64,000 bases of DNA from Bin87 sp965220105 (GTDB lineage: Bacteria > Chloroflexota > Dehalococcoidia > Lucifugimonadales > UBA3495), in the NCBI GenBank assembly GCA_965220105.1, contig OZ244811.1:310001-374000 (forward strand). The letters are read 5' to 3'. Below the pieces are notes generated by a model. That model was not told the origin of the DNA. It did not search any database and saw nothing but the letters and a program-made list of their open reading frames with translations. Each line of letters starts with the position of its first letter. The first letter of the stretch is position 1. A program made the position numbers and the translations under genes. Positions 8,651 through 19,580 of the stretch are shown one piece after another.

Positions 8651-9862
8651 GTGCTGAGTCGTTACCGTTGGATGATGGCGGCCATGTCACTGGCCGCCCA
8701 CCTGGTCCTGGGACTCAACCTGTTCGGCATTGCGCCCCTGTTGCCGCTGGCCATCGAGGACTACCAGATCAGCCGGGTAGCTGCCGGTCTGCTGGTGTCC
8801 ATGCCCATGCTGGTGGGAGCGGCGTTCGGCATACCCGGCGGCATGCTGGTGGCCCGCATCGGCGTTCGATGGGCGACACTAGTCGGTTGGGTCGCCACGG
8901 CGATCCTGGCTTTGTCATTTCTCGCGCCAAATTTCGGCTCAATGCTCGTCCTGCGTCTGGCATACGGCGTCGGGCTGGCCATGATCGTGACCTCAACCGG
9001 CCCTTTGCTCATGGGATGGTTCTCCCAGAGGGAAGTGCTGGTGATGAATTCGTTAAACACCGCCGTGGTTAGCATGGGCGTGGCGATTTCCGTAGCCGGC
9101 GCCGTACCGGTGGCCCAGATGACAGATTGGAAGATAGCGATGTCTCTGTTCGGAACCATCGGCGTCCTGGGAGCGGTCGTTTGGGCGGTGGCCGGGCGGG
9201 ACGCTCCGAGCGCCGGCGTACGTCCGGTCGCCATCTCCCTGGGCGACACCGCGCGGGTGTTGCGTGGGCGCACCGTGATGCTGCTGGTCCTGGCCGACGC
9301 CGGCGTGCTGGTCCAATACACCGCGTTGACGGGTTGGCTCCCGACGTTTTTCAACGAACACCGTAACCTTTCCCTGTCCGAAGCCGGATTCGTCACCGGA
9401 ATTCTGCCTTTCGTCGGGGTCTTTGGAGTGATGGCTGGCGGCATCCTGCCTTTGCGCTTCGACTCGGTGCGGGCAATATTCGTGGTCGCCGGACTGTCGG
9501 CCGGGTTGGGTGGATTGGGAGCTTTTCTGTTGCCGGGAATGGTCGGCATCTACGTCGCGGTGGTGGCGTTGGGGTTCGGCTCCTGGTTCTACGTCCCTTT
9601 GTTGCTGACGCTGCCTCTGCGGTTGTCTGGCATCAATCCCCAAAGCCTGGCGGTGATTTATGGGTCGATAATGACCTTTTCCGGTTTTGCGATGTTCGTA
9701 TCGCCGATTATAGTCGGCGCCATGCGCGACGCGTCCGGGTCATTCTTGATCGGGTTTCTCATCTGTTCGGCGGCGAGCTGGATGGTGCTGTTTGCCGGGC
9801 TGCTGCTACCTCGCGAGGTGGTCCGAATCCCGGCCTTACCCGTGAAACCCACGCCAGGGTGA
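8651..9862 (+). CDS. MFS transporter, CynX/NimT-like
   Basis: 403-residue twelve-helix transporter. The N-terminal half carries LGLNLFGIAPLLPLAIEDY and the loop motif GGMLVARIGVRWA, features of the cyanate/nitroimidazole (CynX/NimT) branch. Start taken as GTG 8651; ATG 8672 (MMAAMSLAAH) is an alternative without a better ribosome site. Its substrate cannot be read from sequence and there are no cyanate genes nearby. The gene ends 212 bp before the convergent ThDP enzyme, with a hairpin between. Confidence 0.85.
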   Translation: MLSRYRWMMAAMSLAAHLVLGLNLFGIAPLLPLAIEDYQISRVAAGLLVSMPMLVGAAFGIPGGMLVARIGVRWATLVGWVATAILALSFLAPNFGSMLVLRLAYGVGLAMIVTSTGPLLMGWFSQREVLVMNSLNTAVVSMGVAISVAGAVPVAQMTDWKIAMSLFGTIGVLGAVVWAVAGRDAPSAGVRPVAISLGDTARVLRGRTVMLLVLADAGVLVQYTALTGWLPTFFNEHRNLSLSEAGFVTGILPFVGVFGVMAGGILPLRFDSVRAIFVVAGLSAGLGGLGAFLLPGMVGIYVAVVALGFGSWFYVPLLLTLPLRLSGINPQSLAVIYGSIMTFSGFAMFVSPIIVGAMRDASGSFLIGFLICSAASWMVLFAGLLLPREVVRIPALPVKPTPG

Positions 9863-10013
9863 TGTCGGTCGCCCAAACTCGCGTGAACGCGCCGGCGGTG
9901 GCGTCAAGTTGACCCGAGTACCCCCTGGCCAACGAACGGCTATTACGTACCGTCCTGGATCTCCGCGCGCGAACCATAGCCCGCATCGATGATATTGAGC
10001 AACGACAAATTGT

Positions 10014-10049
10014 GGGGGACCCGTGCTCTCGATGAGCGCCGGGTCCCCC
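10014..10049. terminator. Hairpin between convergent genes
   Basis: Perfect 10-bp stem GGGGGACCCG (10014-10023) / CGGGTCCCCC (10040-10049), 16-nt loop, located between the plus-strand MFS gene and the stop of the minus-strand ThDP gene. No T-tract; position and stability suggest a shared terminator. Confidence 0.5.
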
Positions 10050-10074
10050 ATAGATCAAATCAGCGGTCAACGTG

Positions 10075-11799
10075 TTAGTTGTTGTCGTCGGCCAGACTGT
10101 AAATTGCGCCCGGACGCCCACCGTCTGGCAATCCCAACGGCAGGTGGACGTTCAGCAGGAAGGGGCGCTGCTCTTCCTCAACTATCCGGAGCCCACGGTC
10201 GATGGCATTGCCGATGGTCGCCTCATCAGTGGCATCCATAGCTTCCACACCGAATCCTTCGGCCAATTTGACCGGATCAATGTTGTTTAGCACCACGCCC
10301 CGGTATTCTCCGGTTTCTTTCATGTCGGCGTTGGCATTTCCAAAGGACGTGGCCACAATCCCGTAGGCTCCGTTATTGGAAATCACGTAGAGGACCGGGA
10401 CGTTGTGGCTGGCGGCGGTCCACAAGGCGGAGTCGGAGTAGTACAGGGAACCGTCGCCGACCAGCCCAACAACCGGTTTGTCCGGAGCGCCCAGCTTGGC
10501 CCCGATGGCGGCGCCGACACCGTAACCTTCCGAGCCGCCGGCGGGGCGGATGTACTGGTTATTACCGGTCTCACCGGAGGTCTCGAGAAGGTCTTGACCA
10601 ACGGCGAACTGCTCGATGGTAACCAGGCCCCCGCCGTGTCGCTCCAGCGTGTTGTCCAGCGCGTCGGCGAGGATGAAAGGACGAACCTGGCCCGGTTGGG
10701 CGGCGACCCGTTGGGCGGCATCCCTCCGGCGAGCCCGGATTGCGGCTGCTTCCTCGCGCGCCCGGGCGCGCCGCTCGGCCAACTGGCCATGGGACGATTC
10801 GGTCATCTCAAGAAGGCGTTGGGCCGTGCGTTTTTCGTCGGCCAACACCGCCAGGTCCAGCCCCGGGATATTCTCCAGATTCTCGGCGTCGGAGCCCACG
10901 GCGATGGTCCGTTCGGCGTTGAAGAACGCCGCATAGTCGTCGGCGTTGCCCGCCCCGTTGTGGCGCACACCCCAACACAGGATAAGATCGGGGTCGATGT
11001 CCGGCGCCTGTTCCAGTCTCCGGCCCCCGCAGTGCAGCGGATGCTTGATGGGAACACCGCGCAGGTCACCGACCACCGGAATGCCGAATCGCTCCGCCAA
11101 CGCCGTAACTTCCGCGTCGGCGCCGCTCTTCCAGATGCCGTCTCCGGTGTAAAGCAGGGGACGTTTGGCGTCGCCAAGGGCGCGGGCGATGGATTCCACG
11201 TCACTGTCCGATGGGTAACCGCTGCGAAGCTGCTGAATGGGGCCGTCGATGATGTTGGCGGAATATTCGGTCGGCCCCAGCAACCGGTCATAAACGGCCA
11301 GATGGACGGGCCCCACCGGCGGCGTCATGGCCACCCGAATGGCGCGCTCTATGGCGGCCGGCAGCCCCTCGGGCTCGATGACCGTCCAGTTGGCCTTGGT
11401 GAGCGGCGCGCTGATGGCCGTCGGGCCGGCGTTGTGGGAAACGTCCAGGCTAATGAAGTCGGCAAAGCTGCCGGTGTCGCCGGCGAATGTGATAACCACG
11501 ACGGGCAGGCTGCCGGTCCAGATATTGATCAGCTGCCCCATGGCCTGGGCCAGACCGGCGCCCAGGTGCACTACCATGACGGCAGGTCCCAAGTTGGCCT
11601 GGGAGTATCCGCCGGCCATCGCCGTCACCGCGCCTTCGTGAAGGCCGAGGATGCCGTGTATATCGGGCCGCGCGTGCAGCTCGTTGAAGAACAGGGCTTC
11701 CCGAGAACCTGAGTTGTTGAATACGTACTTCACACCCAGCGCCGCCAGTTGCTCCACCATGAGACGCGATGCGTTGGCTGTCATTTGCCGTGTCTGCAT
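10075..11799 (-). CDS. Thiamine diphosphate-binding enzyme (acetolactate synthase/benzoylformate decarboxylase-like)
   Basis: 574-residue three-domain ThDP enzyme. The N-terminal PYR domain has the catalytic Glu in LGLHEGAVTAMAGGY (about residue 54); the central domain has LLYTGDGIWKSGA; the PP domain has the ThDP/Mg motif GDGSLYYSDSALWTAA through YVISNNGAYGI (about 455-485). Family members decarboxylate 2-oxo acids or condense pyruvate; missing ilvN or an associated ALS regulatory subunit argues against biosynthetic acetolactate synthase. ATG 11797-11799. Just upstream on the same strand is the tail of another gene cut off by an IS (11804-11944), so this enzyme has probably lost its native promoter or operon leader. 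A second ThDP enzyme lies at 54024. Confidence 0.87.
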   Translation of the reverse strand: MQTRQMTANASRLMVEQLAALGVKYVFNNSGSREALFFNELHARPDIHGILGLHEGAVTAMAGGYSQANLGPAVMVVHLGAGLAQAMGQLINIWTGSLPVVVITFAGDTGSFADFISLDVSHNAGPTAISAPLTKANWTVIEPEGLPAAIERAIRVAMTPPVGPVHLAVYDRLLGPTEYSANIIDGPIQQLRSGYPSDSDVESIARALGDAKRPLLYTGDGIWKSGADAEVTALAERFGIPVVGDLRGVPIKHPLHCGGRRLEQAPDIDPDLILCWGVRHNGAGNADDYAAFFNAERTIAVGSDAENLENIPGLDLAVLADEKRTAQRLLEMTESSHGQLAERRARAREEAAAIRARRRDAAQRVAAQPGQVRPFILADALDNTLERHGGGLVTIEQFAVGQDLLETSGETGNNQYIRPAGGSEGYGVGAAIGAKLGAPDKPVVGLVGDGSLYYSDSALWTAASHNVPVLYVISNNGAYGIVATSFGNANADMKETGEYRGVVLNNIDPVKLAEGFGVEAMDATDEATIGNAIDRGLRIVEEEQRPFLLNVHLPLGLPDGGRPGAIYSLADDNN

Positions 11800-11803
11800 T
11801 GAA

Positions 11804-11944
11804 TTACCCTCTCGTTACCCAGTTGTGCCAGCCGATGCTGCCGGCCGCAACGGCGTCCGGCCAGTCCGGCAACTCCTCGTTCGTCGATTTGTCGGCAATG
11901 GTACGGCGGACGGTGTCCGTTGTCCACTTGGGCGCCGTCCGGTC
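11804..11944 (-). pseudogene. 3' remnant of a gene truncated by ISAs1 copy 1
   Basis: Between the ThDP gene start and the IS end, the minus strand reads 46 codons without interruption to TAA (11804-11806), 4 nt before the ThDP ATG. The peptide includes KWTTDTVRRTIADKSTNEE, then LPDWPDAVAAGSIGWHNWV. Codon use and the tight spacing look like the end of a real gene in operon with the ThDP gene. Its 5' part is absent on the far side of the IS cluster, where rRNA promoter sequence begins. I do not recognise the family. Confidence 0.55.
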
Positions 11945-12249
11945 CAGGGTAATCGCGTTTTAGCTGCGTAGGACTTTTAGCAGGTAGTCCTCCTTCCAGC
12001 CGGCCTGGAGGCGTTTCCCCTGGATGCTCACCTTCAGGCTCGTTTCGTTCTTGAGCAGATTGTGCGAAACCTGCCGCAGCGTGGCCATGTTCTGCGGAGC
12101 GTGGTCCTTGCGGATCCGGCAATGGTCTTCCCCGAAAGTCACGTCCAGGCTCCAGTGCAAGGAGTTCTCGATGCTCCAGTGAGTGCGCACCACCTTCAGC
12201 AGGCGCTCCGCCGGGGCATCCAGGCTGCTGATGTAGTACCGGGGCTGCA

Positions 12250-12294
12250 CCGTGGTCCCTGCCACCGTGGTCCCTGCCACCGTGGTCCCTGCCG
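12250..12294. repeat. Tandem repeat, 3 x 15 bp, in ISAs1 copy 1
   Basis: Three units of CCGTGGTCCCTGCCA (the third differs at its last base). In the transposase frame they encode AGTTVAGTTVAGTTV, an in-frame expansion of a motif that should occur once. Confidence 0.95.
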
Positions 12295-12519
12295 GCGTAT
12301 CCCGCCGGCCCACCACCTTGACCACCGAGCGCAGGCCGGGCCAGTCCTGCCCGGCGCTCAGGTACTCCAGGCAAGCTGGGTCGCTGATTGTCCAGCACTC
12401 CCGACGTTCTATCCTGCCGTGGTCTTGGTTCAGGGTGGTGGCGTAGTCGTGGGGAACATCCTCGAAGCCGAACTCCGCCGCTCCCTCGAACAGGTCCCGC
12501 ACGTCTTCATACAGTTGAC

Positions 12520-12545
12520 CCTGGTTCTCCTTCCTGGTTCTCCTT
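12520..12545. repeat. Tandem duplication, 2 x 13 bp, frameshifting
   Basis: CCTGGTTCTCCTT occurs twice without spacing. The 13-bp gain shifts the transposase frame and separates its two halves. Confidence 0.95.
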
Positions 12546-12687
12546 CAGCGCCAGCACGTAGCCGGCTCCCCGGTCCAGAATCCCCTGGGCGATCTCCTGC
12601 TGGCAGCCCATGGCGTCGATAGTGACGATGCACCCCCGCAGTTCCAGCATTGGCAGCAACTGGGGGATCGCGGTGATTTCGTTGGAC

Positions 12688-12711
12688 TTCTCCGTGGACT
12701 TCTCCGTGGAC
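12688..12711. repeat. Tandem duplication, 2 x 12 bp, in ISAs1 copy 1
   Basis: TTCTCCGTGGAC occurs twice, with a degraded third unit on one side; in frame it encodes KSTEKSTEKSNE. Confidence 0.92.
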
Positions 12712-13672
12712 TTCACCTGCCCCAGCGTCAGCGTGTTGGCCGAGGCCCAGGCGCTGACCAGGTGGATGGCCCGCTGGCCCGCATTGCGGTCGTGGGAACG
12801 CCGTACCGTCTTGCCGTCGCTGGCCACCACTTCCCCGGGGATCAGGTCGGACACTGCCTGGGTCCAGGCCATGAAGCACTGCTGGAACTGCTCCGGGTCC
12901 AGCCGGGAGAAGACGTCGCCGAAGGTGTCGTGGGACGGGATGCCGTGGGGCAGTTCCAGGAAGGTCTGGAACCACTCCTCCTTGCTCTTGCCGAACAATT
13001 CGATGTAGACCCAGGAGTCGGCGCCGCAGATGACGGCGCAAATGGCAATTGCAATGATGTCCAGCAGCTGGCGCCGCTTGCACCGGTCGATCCTGGGGTC
13101 CTCCAACGTCTCGAAATAATCCATAATGGACGCGCCCTTCCCCTGCCTCATCACTCCCCCCTCTGCCCTTCCCATCCTTGGACTCGCATGCCTGGCCAAG
13201 TCTACCAATTTATAACGCGATTGCCCTGCCCGTGTAACTGTTCAGAGTTGCGGGGAAATGAGCAGTTGACGGCAGGCGGCGAGCGGATTTAGACCCTGGG
13301 CGCGCCAGGCGCCGAAGATGGATGCCAGCGTCATCTTGCTCTGTGTGCCTTGCTCCGAGCGGGTGCCGCCGCTGATCTTGCGGCTGACCACCAAGTGGCG
13401 CAGGCTGCGCTCGGCGGCGTTGTTGTCCGGTGGCGCCGCCGGTTCGGCCACAAAGACAAAGAGTTCCCTGATGTGGCGTTCAATGCGTCGGCACAGCTTG
13501 GCCTGGGTTGCCGACGGGTCGTGCCGGAAGGGTTGGCCGAGGGCCACAGTTGGCGTTCCAGGGCCAGTTGGGCGGTGCGCCGTCGCTTGGCCTGGGGAGG
13601 GGTGCAGGCTTTGGCTCGGTCGTAAGTCCCGTGGACGGCGTCGGCCCACCTGGCCAGTGGCGCAGCATCAGG

Positions 13673-13708
13673 GTAGCGGGCGCGCAGGTCGTAGCGGGCG
13701 CGCAGGTC
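13673..13708. repeat. Tandem duplication, 2 x 18 bp, in IS66
   Basis: GTAGCGGGCGCGCAGGTC is repeated exactly; in frame it duplicates DLRARY in the transposase. Confidence 0.95.
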
Positions 13709-14201
13709 GTGGATGTCCCGCAGCAGGTGGGCCCAGCACCGCTGCTTGGGGCCATCATAATGGTGGTAGGCAGCGTAGCAATCGCTGACCAATACTCCGG
13801 AGAAAGCATCGCTCAGGGCTTCATCCACCACCGTCTTGCCCCGGCCCCGCCGCAGGAAGTAGCGTTCGGTGGGGGTGCTGAAAGTCCACACGTAGCCGTT
13901 GGCCCCGCTCTGACGCCAGCCGGTTTCGTCGGCGTGGACCACCGGGCTGGCCCGGACGCGGTCCAGTATGCCGGCTACCATCGGCTGGGCCTTTGGCGCC
14001 GTCTGACGAATGGCCCCGACGATGGCGCCCTCGCTGACGCGCAGTTGCTGTACGGTATCCAGATACCGCTGGATGGTGCGGAAGGGCATTCGCGCTTCTT
14101 CCCGTAGCGTGGCGACCAGGCTGAGCAGGTTGACGCCGCGGCCCTGCCGTCCCAAAACCACACCGTCCAGTCCCGCCGGGGGCGTGCAGCGGCGCCGGCA
14201 C

Positions 14202-14276
14202 GCCGGGCAAGTCCGCGCCGGGCAAGTCCGAGCCGGGCAAGTCCGCGCCGGGCAAGTCCGAGCCGGGCAAGTCCGA
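14202..14276. repeat. Tandem repeat, 5 x 15 bp, in IS66
   Basis: Five units of GCCGGGCAAGTCCGM (last base C or A, not in simple order) encode five ARTCP motifs in the transposase zinc-binding region, where one copy is expected. Confidence 0.95.
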
Positions 14277-15018
14277 GCAATGTAGACGTGCTCGGTGACC
14301 TGTACCGGAGCCACCGGCAACTCGATGACTTCCCGAGTGCGCTGAGTCCAGCCCCCAGTCAGGTGAGTCCCGCAATCGGGACAGTGCTCCATCACGTGCT
14401 CCACCCGCTGGGTGGGCGTCATGCGCCGGCGGGCAAAGCCGTGGCGTCGCTGCTTGCGGGGCCCCGGCTGCGCTGGGGGCTTCCGGCCCGATTTCGCCTT
14501 GAGGCCGGGCATTCGGGGCGGGCCGCCCGGTTTCGCCTGGCCTTCCAGTTCGGCAATCCGCCGCTCCAACCGCTCAATCACCCGCTGCTGTTCCAGAACG
14601 GTGGCCTGCAGTTGGGCAATGATGGCGATGAGGACATCGCGGTCGGCGGCGCTCAGAGCCTGCCCCTGACCCGAACCGGGGCCAATTTCGGTATCCATGC
14701 CCTGTATATGACATAACCACTGCCACCCGCGCCAGCGTTCGGCAACCCGCCTTCGGCCAATTCAACCCACCAACTCTGAACAGTTACCTGGCCACAGGTC
14801 CTTTTCATTTTCTCAAAATAGTTTTAGGATTGAGGCAGGAAAGTGTAGAGGTGAGGGAGATGAGGTTAAGGGGAGCGTTGGAATTGGTGCCGGATCACCG
14901 GAGCAGCCAGGGGAGGCGGCACAGTCTGGAGGCTATTCTGAGCTTGGCCGTCTGCGCCATGCTGTGCGGGGCCCGCAGCCTGTACGCCATAGCCCAGTGG
15001 GGCCGGGCCCACGGAGCC

Positions 15019-15074
15019 CCTGGGGGAGAGCCCCTGGGGGAGAGCTCCTGGGGGAGAGCTCCTGGGGGAGAACT
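15019..15074. repeat. Tandem repeat, 4 x 14 bp, in ISAs1 copy 2
   Basis: Four units of CCTGGGGGAGAGCY (the fourth has one change) followed by a partial unit. Three extra copies equal 42 bp, so the frame is kept; they encode Gly/Glu/Ser-rich filler after the conserved WGRAHGA. Confidence 0.93.
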
Positions 15075-15235
15075 CCTGGGGTTCAGCCCTGGCAAGACGC
15101 CCTGTGTTGCCACCTTTCACCGGGTGTTCAAAGACTTGGACGTGGACGCCTTTGAGGCGGTGCTGGGGGAGTGGCTGATCAACAGCGGGTCAGGCCCTGG
15201 GGAGACACTGTCCCTGGACGGCAAGACCCTGCGGG

Positions 15236-15261
15236 GAATTCACGGGGGGGATTCACGGGGA
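15236..15261. repeat. Tandem duplication, 2 x 13 bp, frameshifting
   Basis: GGAATTCACGGGG is followed by GGGATTCACGGGG (one mismatch). Removing one copy restores LRGIHGEGIPGVQLVSAYG across the break. This is the second 13-bp duplication in the cluster that breaks a transposase. Confidence 0.88.
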
Positions 15262-15575
15262 AGGGATACCCGGAGTGCAGCTGGTGTCGGCCTATGGCGC
15301 CCGCAGCGGGGCGGTGCTGACCCAGGTAGCCGCGCCGGGCAAGGGGCAGGAATTGGCGGCGGCCAAAGCAGTATTGGACCAGGCGCCGTTGGCGGGCCGG
15401 GTAGTGGTGGCGGACGCCCTGCTGACCCAGCGGGAAGTGTGCTGGCAGATTGTGGACGGCGGCGGGGATTACCTGTTGCCGGTGAAGGAGCGCCAGCCCA
15501 CGTTGTACCGGGACTTGGCCGAGGCATTTTCCCCCACTGGCAGCTGAGGGAGAGCAGGGGCCAAGGGTTCCCCAG

Positions 15576-15620
15576 TGGCAGGCGCGGGAGTGGCAGGCGC
15601 GGGAGTGGCGGGCGAGAGGG
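15576..15620. repeat. Tandem repeat, 2 x 15 bp plus a degraded third
   Basis: TGGCAGGCGCGGGAG occurs twice exactly (15576-15605), followed by TGGCGGGCGAGAGGG; in the third transposase frame this reads WQAREWQAREWRAR. Confidence 0.92.
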
Positions 15621-16165
15621 GCAACGCTGACGGTGTGGGTGGATGGACCGGGGAAGAAGCGTCATGGACGGCTGGAGCGGCGGGAACTCTGGGCCTTGTC
15701 GGACCCGGAGTTGAATGACTATGCGGGGAGTTCGGGAGCGGTGGGGGAGGCTTGGCCGCATCTCCGGCCGGTATGCCGGCTGGAGCGGCGGCGGACGGTG
15801 AAGGGGCGGAGCCAGGTGACGGTAAGTTATGCGCTCACCAGTCTGCCCGCCACCGCCGCCGGAGCTGAGCGGTTGTTGAAAGTCTCTCTTGGGCACTGGG
15901 GGATAGAAAACCGGGTCCACTGGGTGCGGGACGTCACCTTTGACGAAGACCGCTCTCAGGTAAGGACCGGGGCCGCACCCCAGGTGATGGCGGGCTTACG
16001 CAACCTGGTCATCGCCCTGGTGCGCCGGGCCGGGCATACCAACGTAGCCGCTGCCCTGCGCCGCCACACCGCTCATCTCCCCGAACCCTTCGCCCTGCTG
16101 GGAATTCCCTATACCTCCGGCGCCACCGGAGAATGAAAAGGCCCTGGACCTGGCCAGCCGACCCC

Positions 16166-16194
16166 TTGACGGGCGAGGATTGAGGCCCTATACT
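16166..16194 (+). promoter_or_regulatory. Sigma-70 promoter of the 23S rRNA unit
   Basis: TTGACG (16166-16171) and TATACT (16189-16194) separated by 17 nt, 10 bp beyond the target duplication of ISAs1 copy 2. Transcription would begin near 16201, giving a leader of about 150 nt before 23S. The leader includes ATTAACAA (16284-16291), resembling the core of an rRNA antitermination boxA. Confidence 0.82.
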
Positions 16195-16289
16195 CCGTTG
16201 TTACCGATTGAACCGGAGTTGTCTTCCCTGGAAGCCAGCGGAGCCCCGGCGGTAGCGTCGGAAGGCGACGGTCGGTCGGGCAGATTAAC

Positions 16290-16350
16290 AACTGAATAGG
16301 AAGTTTGAACTGCTAAGAACCGAGTCTAGTGAATTTGAAGTTCCTAGCGT
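16290..16350 (+). other. 5' half of 23S precursor processing stem
   Basis: Four blocks are complementary, in mirrored order, to the region after 23S: AACTGAATAGGAAGTTTGA (16290-16308) with 19467-19485 (one G-T type mismatch), AACCGAG (16318-16324) with 19427-19433, the ATTTGAAG block within 16331-16340 with CTTCAAAT at 19411-19418, and AGCGTGGGTCAAAT (16346-16359) with 19392-19405. Together they form the long interrupted helix that RNase III normally cuts to release pre-23S. Confidence 0.85.
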
Positions 16351-16351
16351 G

Positions 16352-19400
<3,049 letters not shown>

Positions 19401-19485
19401 ACGCTAAGAGCTTCAAATCCTCTTGGCTCGGTTCGGATTGTTCATCAATACAATCACTAACCAGTCTCAAACTTCCTGTTCAGTT
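19401..19485 (+). other. 3' half of 23S precursor processing stem
   Basis: Complement of 16290-16359 as four blocks: the CGCT extension (19401-19405), CTTCAAAT (19411-19418), CTCGGTT (19427-19433) and TCAAACTTCCTGTTCAGTT (19467-19485). No 5S rRNA lies in this spacer, where it would normally follow 23S. Confidence 0.85.
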
Positions 19486-19496
19486 CGTCGCTTCAC

Positions 19497-19571
19497 TGCG
19501 GGGTGGAGCAGTGGCAGCTCGTCGGGCTCATAACCCGAAGGTCGTTGGTTCGAGTCCAACCCCCGCTACCA
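19497..19571 (+). tRNA. Initiator tRNA-fMet (CAT)
   Basis: 75-nt tRNA with encoded CCA. Six acceptor pairs GCGGGG/CCCCGC, anticodon loop CTCATAA on a stem carrying the three consecutive G-C pairs (GGG/CCC) that mark initiator tRNA, and T-arm GTTGG-TTCGAGT-CCAAC. Position 1 is T and position 72 is T, an unpaired end; bacterial initiators usually have C1-A72. The mismatch keeps the initiator character (formylation, exclusion from EF-Tu). It starts 12 nt after the 23S processing stem closes and is followed by a terminator, so it is co-transcribed with 23S. Confidence 0.96.
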
Positions 19572-19580
19572 ATCCACACG

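Larger units (their letters stand above)
11960..13151 (-). pseudogene. ISAs1-family transposase, frameshifted by a 13-bp tandem duplication
   Basis: DDE transposase in two frames. The N-part (from ATG 13151) has MDYFETLEDPRIDRCKRRQL, the first acidic motif VASDGKTVRRSHD and IVTIDAMGCQQEIA; the C-part resumes at VRDLFEGAAEFGFEDV and carries HGRIERRECW and HWSIENSLHW with the last catalytic Glu. The break falls where AAGGAGAACCAGG (minus-strand sense) is repeated exactly (12520-12532 and 12533-12545); removing one copy restores KENQGQLYEDVRDLFEG. Two other in-frame repeats lie inside: three 15-bp units at 12250-12294 and two 12-bp units at 12688-12711. Confidence 0.88.
11945..13228 (-). mobile_element. 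ISAs1-family insertion sequence, copy 1 (defective)
   Basis: 1284-bp element bounded by 18-bp imperfect terminal inverted repeats: CAGGGTAATCGCGTTTTA (11945-11962) and the complement of CAGGGCAATCGCGTTATA (13211-13228), 16 of 18 identical. It encodes one transposase on the minus strand, broken by a frameshift. No target-site duplication is evident; the right end is only 5 nt from the neighbouring IS66 element, so flanks may have been rearranged. Confidence 0.88.
13242..14698 (-). pseudogene. IS66-family transposase, frameshifted
   Basis: The main frame from ATG 14698 has the coiled N-terminus (VLEQQRVIERLERRIAELEG), the zinc-finger-like CPDCGTH region, and the DDE residues VVHADETGWR and LVSDCYAAYHHYDG. 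The C-terminal end with DNNAAERSLRHLVVSRKISG (last catalytic Glu) continues in another frame to TGA at 13242. The shift lies near 13545; adding one G there restores LWALGQPFRHDPSATQAKL. Two in-frame expansions are present: five 15-bp units encoding ARTCP (14202-14276) and two 18-bp units encoding DLRARY (13673-13708). Confidence 0.87.
13234..14787 (-). mobile_element. IS66-family insertion sequence (ISBst12-like, single ORF, defective)
   Basis: 1554-bp element with perfect 17-bp terminal inverted repeats GTAACTGTTCAGAGTTG (13234-13250) and its complement (14771-14787). Only a transposase is present; the accessory tnpA/tnpB genes of classical IS66 are lacking, as in the ISBst12 subgroup. The 8-bp flanks do not match, so no target duplication remains. 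It is sandwiched between two ISAs1 copies at 5 and 7 nt. Confidence 0.87.
14860..16136 (+). pseudogene. ISAs1-family transposase with two frameshifts
   Basis: Three successive frames make one transposase. Frame 1 (ATG 14860) has MRLRGALELVPDHRSSQGRR, LAVCAMLCGARSLYAIAQWG and the first Asp in LSLDGKTLRG. A 13-bp near-exact duplication at about 15236-15261 shifts to frame 2, with VQLVSAYGARSGAVLTQV and the second Asp in VVVADALLTQREVCW. An extra base in the T/C run near 15530 shifts to frame 3, with HGRLERRELWALSD and the catalytic Glu in HWGIENRVHWVRDVTFDED. Two further in-frame repeat blocks lie at 15019-15074 and 15576-15620. Inactive unless frameshifting rescues it. Confidence 0.87.
14795..16146 (+). 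mobile_element. ISAs1-family insertion sequence, copy 2 (defective)
   Basis: 1352-bp element with 15-bp terminal inverted repeats, CAGGTCCTTTTCATT (14795-14809) and the complement of CAGGGCCTTTTCATT (16132-16146). Flanking 10-mers TACCTGGCCA (14785-14794) and GACCTGGCCA (16147-16156) match at 9 positions, a likely target-site duplication. The left copy overlaps the last bases of the IS66 end, so this element inserted after IS66 was in place. Its right end lies 19 bp from the -35 box of the 23S promoter. Distinct from copy 1 in sequence and orientation. Confidence 0.86.

Noticed and set aside
9759..10121. Minus-strand peptide with VWATDIT, resembling an IS3 transposase motif
   Set aside because: Only about seven residues match, the frame overlaps the MFS 3' end and no other IS3 motif or inverted repeat is present.
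10405..11712. 435-codon open frame opposite the ThDP gene
   Set aside because: Reverse-strand shadow of a well-conserved enzyme; no domain recognised.
14202..14276. Five 15-bp repeats as a possible mini-CRISPR
   Set aside because: Units are directly abutting without spacers and lie inside a transposase frame.
16147..16351. Missing 5' half of the gene whose tail is at 11804
   Set aside because: The region right of the IS cluster is rRNA promoter and leader; no continuing protein frame on the minus strand was found.
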